Below, in pieces: positions 58,792-64,000 of a stretch of DNA of 64,000 bases. The translations under genes were made by a program, and so were the position numbers. Source of the stretch: Bacillaceae bacterium (lineage in GTDB: Bacteria; Bacillota; Bacilli; JACDOE01). Positions within the stretch are counted from its first letter, which is position 1, and the number at the start of each line of letters is the position of its first letter. Location of the stretch: positions 210,578-274,577 of the forward strand of contig JACDOE010000002.1 of assembly GCA_017656255.1 (NCBI GenBank), given 5' to 3'. Below the pieces are notes generated by a model. That model worked only from the letters and a program-made list of their open reading frames with translations, was not told the origin of the DNA and ran no database searches.

Positions 58792-61271
58792 TCGGTTCAG
58801 TTAAAGGGTTGACTTACCGTTTTATTCGCGCGAATAAATGGATCGTCGCTTCCTCTGTGATCAGTGTCATGCTGTCCATCTTTTTAATTGTGACGATGAC
58901 CGTATTTTCAAGCAGTGCGAAGCAATCGTTGATCCTGCAGAATCAACAATTATACGGCGATGCGGACTTACTGGTTGGCTACCATGCCGGTCAGGAAAAA
59001 TTGATTGATAAGCGTCTTTTTGATCAGATCACGTTGCAGGGGGGCATCGAACGAATTTCCCCGGTACTGGTGAGTCATCTGCAAGTGGCGTCGCTGAAAG
59101 GTGACATTTACACGGTTGGCATTGAAAATGATGCTCTGGCTAAAAGCCGATTTCATTTTCAGGGAGAACTGGCTTCGGATGACGTGATCGTGAACGAGTC
59201 ACTGGCCGAAGCGCTGAAGATTCATGTCGGGGATTCAATGATGATCGATAACAGGTCGCTTAAGGTAAAGCAGATCCTGGCCGATTTTGATGGGATGGGG
59301 GTGGCGCCTGATATTCTGATCATGGCCAGAGGCACCCTCAAACAAATGCTTGATGATAAAACGGGGATAAATGACGCCGTCGCGACCTATATCATGATTG
59401 AAAAAGCGGAAGCTGCGGACGTTTATACCCTGGCGGACCGCATCAGGCAAGTTGACACGGATTTAAGAATTGATGTGGCTGAGCAGGATGAGGGGTTAAA
59501 ACAAAATTTAACTTATCTGACGGGTATGATGATCGTCCTGTCAGGCCTTGTCCTGATCATCGCATCTTTGTTTACGATTTCCAATTTTGAAGTGCTGATG
59601 TACAAGTACAGGAACCAGTTTGCCATTATGCGTTCGATGGGGGCCACTAAAAGACAGTTGTTTCATATTGTCCTGCGACTGGGTCTGGCCATCAATTTGG
59701 CCGGGGCAGGATCAGGTTTAGTGCTGGCCTTGATCAGTTACCGGTTTTTGACGACCTGGATGGGAGATTTGTTTTCGGTTCCTGTCTCTGTCACGTCATT
59801 TCCATGGACTCGTTCTGTGATTGTCACTTTGTCGAGTATGATTGTGATTCAGATTTTATTATGTATTCCAGGCTTTCGTGCGGCTAAAATATTGCCGGTC
59901 CGATTGATGCAGGAGAATGAAAGGGAGGACTTTGCCAGCCCAAAATGGCGTCGAAGATCTGGCTTTGTGATGCTGGCCGGCAGTTTGATGTTGATTGTTT
60001 TCGGCAAAACCAATTCATCGGGGTTGGCCGATTTGCTGATATTATTCGCCGTCCTGATGATGGTGATCGGTATCTTCGTTCTTTTTCCCGTCTATCTGTC
60101 GCATGCTTTAGCCCGGTTGCTTCCGGTATTTAACCGCATTTTTGGCCGAACTTCCTATGTGGCCATCAAAAATGTGATGCCTCATGTACGCAAAAATACA
60201 TTTCTCATGTTGACGATCTGTGCGATGATGGTCATCGTTGTGTTTGGGTCCGCCGCCTTAAAATCCATGCAGACGAATCATCAAAAGTATTTAAGCGATC
60301 AATACGTATCCGACATTGTCATGACCAGCAGACTTTCCCATTCGCACATCGATCCGTCCGAGCTGCGTGAAGCGATCCGACAAATAGACGGCGTTGAAGA
60401 AGCAAGCATGTTGAGCCGTTTCAGCGATATAGGATTAACAAAAAACGCAAAATTTGTTCATACTTCTTACCTGCTGGCCGATCTGGATGAAATGGCGAAA
60501 CAGGGTTTCCTGCCAGAACTTGAGAATAAAAAGAATGGGATTGTGGTGACAACTAAGGTTGCTGAAAGACTTCAACTTAAGGAAGGGGATGTCCTTCAGG
60601 CAAGCCGTTATTCAAACGAACGGCACCGTGACATACCGGTTGGTGAAGTAATTGTCTTAAAGATTATGGATAAACTTCCGGGGACCTATTATGACGTCTA
60701 TCTGGATTGGGATAGTTCGGCTTTTCGAAACGACGAGACCACGTTTGACCGGGTTTTTATCAGCACAAAGGATATGAATGGGACACTGGCACAACTTGAG
60801 GATTTAACGGGACAATACCCCGAATTAAAGGTGCATACATTAACCGAAGCACTGGAACAATCCCGACAGATGTTTGTTCAAAGATGGTTTCTGTTTATGG
60901 CTGTCATGATTGTGGTTGTATTAAGTGTCATGTTAGGTACTCTCAATACTTTAGTCCATCATATTCATATGAAAAGAAAAGAGTATGCGATTTTACGTGC
61001 GATATCGCTGGGCCACAGGGGAGTCGTCAGAGTCATTTTCACACAGGCGATGCTATATCTGGTGAGCGGGGTGCTCCTCGGGGTTGTCTCGGGAATAAGC
61101 GTGACGGGCGTTACAGGTTTAATTGACTCCGGTGGTGTACATTTTGATTACCGTTTTGTATCGACGGTAGCCGGGGTATTTGTGATACTGGCTTTACTTA
61201 TCATCGTTCCATTTGCGCATCACATTGGAAAAAGCAAGATCACGCTGGAACTAACCCGGGATAACAAATAA
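58788..61271 (+). CDS. FtsX/MacB-type ABC permease, two-domain
   Basis: The 827-residue protein has an N-terminal helix (about 18-40), an extracytoplasmic domain (45-240), three helices with an FtsX core (250-375), a linker with helices near 395-440, a second extracytoplasmic domain (about 490-690) and three final FtsX-type helices. This duplicated design matches large FtsX-like permeases, working with the adjacent ATPase. Substrate unknown; no sensor kinase or peptide gene is nearby. Confidence 0.88.
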   Translation: MIGSVKGLTYRFIRANKWIVASSVISVMLSIFLIVTMTVFSSSAKQSLILQNQQLYGDADLLVGYHAGQEKLIDKRLFDQITLQGGIERISPVLVSHLQVASLKGDIYTVGIENDALAKSRFHFQGELASDDVIVNESLAEALKIHVGDSMMIDNRSLKVKQILADFDGMGVAPDILIMARGTLKQMLDDKTGINDAVATYIMIEKAEAADVYTLADRIRQVDTDLRIDVAEQDEGLKQNLTYLTGMMIVLSGLVLIIASLFTISNFEVLMYKYRNQFAIMRSMGATKRQLFHIVLRLGLAINLAGAGSGLVLALISYRFLTTWMGDLFSVPVSVTSFPWTRSVIVTLSSMIVIQILLCIPGFRAAKILPVRLMQENEREDFASPKWRRRSGFVMLAGSLMLIVFGKTNSSGLADLLILFAVLMMVIGIFVLFPVYLSHALARLLPVFNRIFGRTSYVAIKNVMPHVRKNTFLMLTICAMMVIVVFGSAALKSMQTNHQKYLSDQYVSDIVMTSRLSHSHIDPSELREAIRQIDGVEEASMLSRFSDIGLTKNAKFVHTSYLLADLDEMAKQGFLPELENKKNGIVVTTKVAERLQLKEGDVLQASRYSNERHRDIPVGEVIVLKIMDKLPGTYYDVYLDWDSSAFRNDETTFDRVFISTKDMNGTLAQLEDLTGQYPELKVHTLTEALEQSRQMFVQRWFLFMAVMIVVVLSVMLGTLNTLVHHIHMKRKEYAILRAISLGHRGVVRVIFTQAMLYLVSGVLLGVVSGISVTGVTGLIDSGGVHFDYRFVSTVAGVFVILALLIIVPFAHHIGKSKITLELTRDNK

Positions 61272-61291
61272 TGAAGCAAAATATGGATTAC

Positions 61292-61320
61292 TTTTCATAA
61301 CCTGAAAAAAGCGATATGAT
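61292..61320 (+). promoter_or_regulatory. Promoter of dgkB
   Basis: TTTTCA at 61292-61297, 17-nt spacer, TATGAT at 61315-61320. Confidence 0.5.
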
Positions 61321-61354
61321 GATATTACTGGAAAATCTGAAAGTGGTGAGGTTG

Positions 61355-62236
61355 ATGAAACGAGCACGGGTCATCTATAATCCGACTTCAGGACGGGAGG
61401 AGATGAAACGTCATCTCCCGGATATTTTGATGAAGCTGGAAGAAGTGGGTTATGAAGCATCGGCTCATGCCACCCGCGGGGAAGGTGACGCTTCCAGAGC
61501 GGCATCGGAAGCCCTGGACCGTGATTTTGATTTGATTGTGGCAGCGGGAGGAGACGGGACCCTTAATGAAGTGGTGAACGGTATGGCGGGGAAACGCAAG
61601 CGCACCGCCGCCCTCGGGATCCTTCCTGCCGGAACGACTAATGATTTCGCCCGTTCTCTGGGTCTTCCGCGCTCTGTGCTTAAAGCGTGTGACCGGATTA
61701 TCAACGGGACGCCCCATCCGGTCGATGTGGGGAAGATCAACGACCGCTATTTTATCAATATAGCCGGAGGGGGAACCCTGACGGAAGTGACGTATTCGGT
61801 GCCGAGCAAGTGGAAAACGATGATCGGGCAGCTGGCTTATTATGTAAAGGGTATCGAGAAACTTCCTTTTCTCAAGCCGTCCCGTGTCCGGCTCGAAACC
61901 CGAAACGGCGTGATTGAAGAGGAAATGATGCTGTTCTTGATCGCCAACAGCAATTCTGTCGGTGGGTTTGAAAAGCTGGCACCCAGCGCCGACCTCTCGG
62001 ACGGCCTGTTTGACGTGATTGTGCTGAAAAAAACAACGATCCCCGAACTGGTCCGTCTGGCACGGCATGCGCTAAAAGGGGATCATGTGGACGATCCGCA
62101 CATTCTCTATTTTCAGACGGATTATTTAAAAGCCACGTCGGAGGGGGAGGTCCTGCTCAATCTGGACGGCGAACTGGGAGGAACGCTTCCCTGTACGTTC
62201 CGGGTTCTGCCCCGACATATTAAATTAATCTATTGA
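61355..62236 (+). CDS. dgkB: Diacylglycerol kinase DgkB (YerQ)
   Basis: Soluble lipid kinase that recycles diacylglycerol, released for example by lipoteichoic acid synthesis, to phosphatidic acid. The 293-residue product starts MKRARVIYNPTSGREEMK and has the DAGK catalytic GGDGTLNEVVNG motif (about 67-78), ILPAGTTNDFARSLG and the C-terminal LNLDGELGG. ATG at 61355 after GGTGAGGT; the longer frame from 61316 overlaps the promoter. Adjacent to rlmCD as in B. subtilis (yerQ-yefA). Confidence 0.94.
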   Translation: MKRARVIYNPTSGREEMKRHLPDILMKLEEVGYEASAHATRGEGDASRAASEALDRDFDLIVAAGGDGTLNEVVNGMAGKRKRTAALGILPAGTTNDFARSLGLPRSVLKACDRIINGTPHPVDVGKINDRYFINIAGGGTLTEVTYSVPSKWKTMIGQLAYYVKGIEKLPFLKPSRVRLETRNGVIEEEMMLFLIANSNSVGGFEKLAPSADLSDGLFDVIVLKKTTIPELVRLARHALKGDHVDDPHILYFQTDYLKATSEGEVLLNLDGELGGTLPCTFRVLPRHIKLIY

Positions 62237-62335
62237 TCGTGGTACAAGGCGATTTGGAATACGGGAAACCGTTAAAACTAAGGTTAATTAAAGCAGCGAC
62301 AACATGACGATAGCATGAGAAAAGGTGAACCGGAA

Positions 62336-63751
62336 ATGGCAAAGAAAAAAGCAGTGGATGCACCCGTTGAGAAAAATCAATATATTGAGCTTGAGATCAC
62401 CGGACTGAATCATGAAGGAAACGGTGTCGGCCGATATGAGGGATTCACGATTTTTGTGCCCCGCGTCCTGCCCGGAGAGGTTGTGGACGTGAAGGTGATC
62501 AAGGTGTTGAAAAATTACGGTGTGGGCCGTCTGGTGGATATTAAGGAAGAGAGCCCGCACCGGGTTGAGCCGGAGTGCCCCATTTTTAAACGATGCGGAG
62601 GATGTTCGCTTCAACACCTGGCTTATGAGGAGCAATTGCGGCAAAAGCGTCAGCTGGTGATCGACAATCTGGAACGGATCGGCGGCCTCGTGGTTCGGGA
62701 TTCGGCGGAAGATGATCGGGACGGGGTGGTGGTTCATCCGACGATCGGGATGGCGGACCCCAGGGGATACCGTAACAAGGCGCAGGTGCCGGTCGGCGAA
62801 GAGGAAGGCGGGCTGGTGACAGGTTTTTATGCCCCGCGTTCGCATGAACTGGTGCCGATGGAGTCCTGTGCGATTCAGCATGACCGCAACAATCAGGTGG
62901 TGCAGGTGGTGCGGGAAGCTGCTGACAGGCTGGGAATCCCGGCGTATGATGAGGAGAAGCACCGCGGGGTTCTGCGCCATATTGTGGCGAAAACCGGTTT
63001 TGCGACGGGAGAGGTGATGGTGGTTCTTGTGACCAACGGGGATGTTCTGCCTCATGCCGATGAGCTGGTGGATGCGATCCGGAAACAGGTGGATAGTGTG
63101 AAGAGTATTGTGCAGAATATCAATGCGAAGCGGACCAATGTGATTTTTGGTGAGCGGAGCAAGGTGCTGTGGGGAGAGAAGTATATTTATGACCGGATCG
63201 GAGATATCCAGTTTGCGATATCGGCGCGTTCGTTTTATCAGGTGAATCCGGTTCAGACGGAGAAGTTGTATAACAAGGCGCTTGCTTATGCGGATTTGAG
63301 CGGGACGGAGACGGTGATTGATGCGTACTGTGGGATCGGGACGATTTCGCTGTTTATGGCGCGGAAGGCGAAGCAGGTGTACGGGGTGGAAGTGGTGCCG
63401 GAAGCGATATCGGATGCGAAACGGAATGCCCGGTTGAACGGGATTGAGAATGTGAAATTTGCCGTGGGTGAAGCGGAAAAGGTGATTCCGTGGTGGTATG
63501 CCCAGGGTGTTCGGGCGGATGTGGTGGTTGTGGATCCGCCGCGTAAGGGGTGTGATCGGTCGCTGTTGGATACGATTGTGGAGATGAAGCCGGAGCGGAT
63601 GGTGTATGTGTCGTGTAATCCGGCGACGCTGGCGCGGGATTTGCGGGTGTTGGAGGATGGTGGTTTTCGGACGGTTGAGGTGCAGCCGGTGGATATGTTT
63701 CCGCATACGGGGCATGTGGAGTGCTGTGTCTTGCTAGTTAGAAAAATTTAA
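62336..63751 (+). CDS. rlmCD: 23S rRNA (uracil-C5)-methyltransferase RlmCD
   Basis: SAM-dependent methyltransferase that makes m5U at two sites of 23S rRNA in Bacillus. The 471-residue product has an N-terminal TRAM domain (GLNHEGNGVGRYEGFTIFVP), a 4Fe-4S cysteine cluster (CPIFKRCGGC and later SCAIQHD), a SAM motif VIDAYCGIGTIS and the catalytic-loop YVSCNPATLARDL. ATG at 62336 follows AAAGGTGAACCGG; an ATG 21 nt upstream lacks a ribosome site. The last 750 nt of the gene use very few C-ending codons, unlike the rest of the window. Confidence 0.95.
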   Translation: MAKKKAVDAPVEKNQYIELEITGLNHEGNGVGRYEGFTIFVPRVLPGEVVDVKVIKVLKNYGVGRLVDIKEESPHRVEPECPIFKRCGGCSLQHLAYEEQLRQKRQLVIDNLERIGGLVVRDSAEDDRDGVVVHPTIGMADPRGYRNKAQVPVGEEEGGLVTGFYAPRSHELVPMESCAIQHDRNNQVVQVVREAADRLGIPAYDEEKHRGVLRHIVAKTGFATGEVMVVLVTNGDVLPHADELVDAIRKQVDSVKSIVQNINAKRTNVIFGERSKVLWGEKYIYDRIGDIQFAISARSFYQVNPVQTEKLYNKALAYADLSGTETVIDAYCGIGTISLFMARKAKQVYGVEVVPEAISDAKRNARLNGIENVKFAVGEAEKVIPWWYAQGVRADVVVVDPPRKGCDRSLLDTIVEMKPERMVYVSCNPATLARDLRVLEDGGFRTVEVQPVDMFPHTGHVECCVLLVRKI

Positions 63752-63814
63752 CAAAAAGCCTTAAACGAGCATGTGAATTATCACTTGTTATGGATAAGCA
63801 GTGGTTCAATATAG

Positions 63815-63844
63815 GGTGGCCGTGGAATACGACCATCTTTTGTT
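63815..63844 (+). terminator. Likely terminator after rlmCD
   Basis: GGTGGCCGT (63815-63823) pairs with ACGACCATC (63829-63837) with one mismatch and one wobble, followed by TTTTGTT. Confidence 0.5.
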
Positions 63845-63948
63845 GTGAAAAATGTATACTTTGAATGTGCTATTGCATGTTAAGAAAGCGTAAAACCTGC
63901 TCTTGACCTTTTTAAATATTCTTATTTGCCATCCATTTGGAAAAATCT

Positions 63949-64000
63949 ATGAAAAACGCAAAGCATGCAGAGATTCCGAAAAATATCATTAATGACAGGG
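63949..64000 (+). CDS. Possible start of a truncated gene at the right edge
   Basis: An ATG at 63949 opens a frame that runs off the window; the 17 visible residues (MKNAKHAEIPKNIINDR) resemble the first lines of some replication-initiator or phage replisome-organiser HTH proteins (IPKxIIND), but this is a weak hint. The ribosome site (TTGGAAA) is poor. The surrounding 250 nt are clearly more A+T-rich than the core genes. Confidence 0.25.
   Translation, partial: MKNAKHAEIPKNIINDR

Noticed and set aside
62288..63715. 475-codon open frame on the minus strand over rlmCD
   Set aside because: His/Arg/Pro-rich nonsense composition, no ribosome site, and fully explained by the C-poor coding strand of rlmCD.

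Overview
The window is about 64 kb of a Bacillales chromosome of moderate G+C. Three things support this: an alpha/beta-type small acid-soluble spore protein (the organism makes endospores), SigI/RsgI, CamS, bacilliredoxin and the heptaprenylglyceryl-phosphate synthase PcrB, and a gene order that follows the Bacillus subtilis guaA-pbuG-pur operon-yerA-yerB-yerC-pcrB-pcrA-ligA-camS-gatCAB-dgkB-rlmCD backbone. I cannot name the genus. No rRNA, tRNA, CRISPR array, IS element or prophage was seen; the extreme right edge may be the start of an unrelated A+T-rich segment.

Left part (1-9.2 kb): sigI-rsgI, then a secreted, extremely acidic stalk-domain protein preceded by what looks like a sigma-I promoter, then a MoxR ATPase/DUF58/transglutaminase operon, and a convergent Cu/Zn superoxide dismutase gene. 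9.4-31 kb: guaA, pbuG (PurR boxes plus an unclassified terminator leader), coaD, an autoregulated HTH/efflux pair, a DMT permease, bacilliredoxin, a UPF0316 protein, and then the complete 12-gene IMP operon purEKBCSQLFMNHD. The purE leader carries a PurR box pair and a ykkC-family (PRPP-type) riboswitch with an overlapping intrinsic terminator, so de novo purine synthesis appears to sense PRPP twice.

31-46 kb: a YerA-type adenine deaminase, a hydrolase, the alternate lipid II flippase Amj, an SASP gene, a SanA/YdcF-like protein, an orphan OppB/OppC-like permease pair, YerB, the TrpR-like YerC with a palindrome over its start site, and pcrB-pcrA-ligA-camS. 46-52.6 kb is envelope-oriented and more accessory: delta-1-pyrroline-5-carboxylate dehydrogenase, a TagO/WecA-type transferase, a YbjQ protein, and a compact three-gene operon of an SGNH (DltD/AlgX-like) protein, an MBOAT acyltransferase and a 37-38 residue membrane microprotein ending in FIYTDF. 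That operon looks like a stripped-down DltB-DltD-DltX-type surface acylation machine without the DltA/DltC activating enzymes, and is the most interesting system here. A TetR/membrane protein pair follows, the membrane protein carrying a G10 tract at its 5' end.

52.8-64 kb: ilvA, gatCAB (Asp/Glu-tRNA amidotransferase), a very short DivIVA-like protein, a MacB-type ABC exporter pair, dgkB and rlmCD. A 34-nt hairpin with compensatory base changes occurs right after the stop codons of moxR (5071) and ilvA (54065), suggesting a small interspersed RNA-hairpin family. All statements rest on reading the sequence and general family knowledge; no database search was run.
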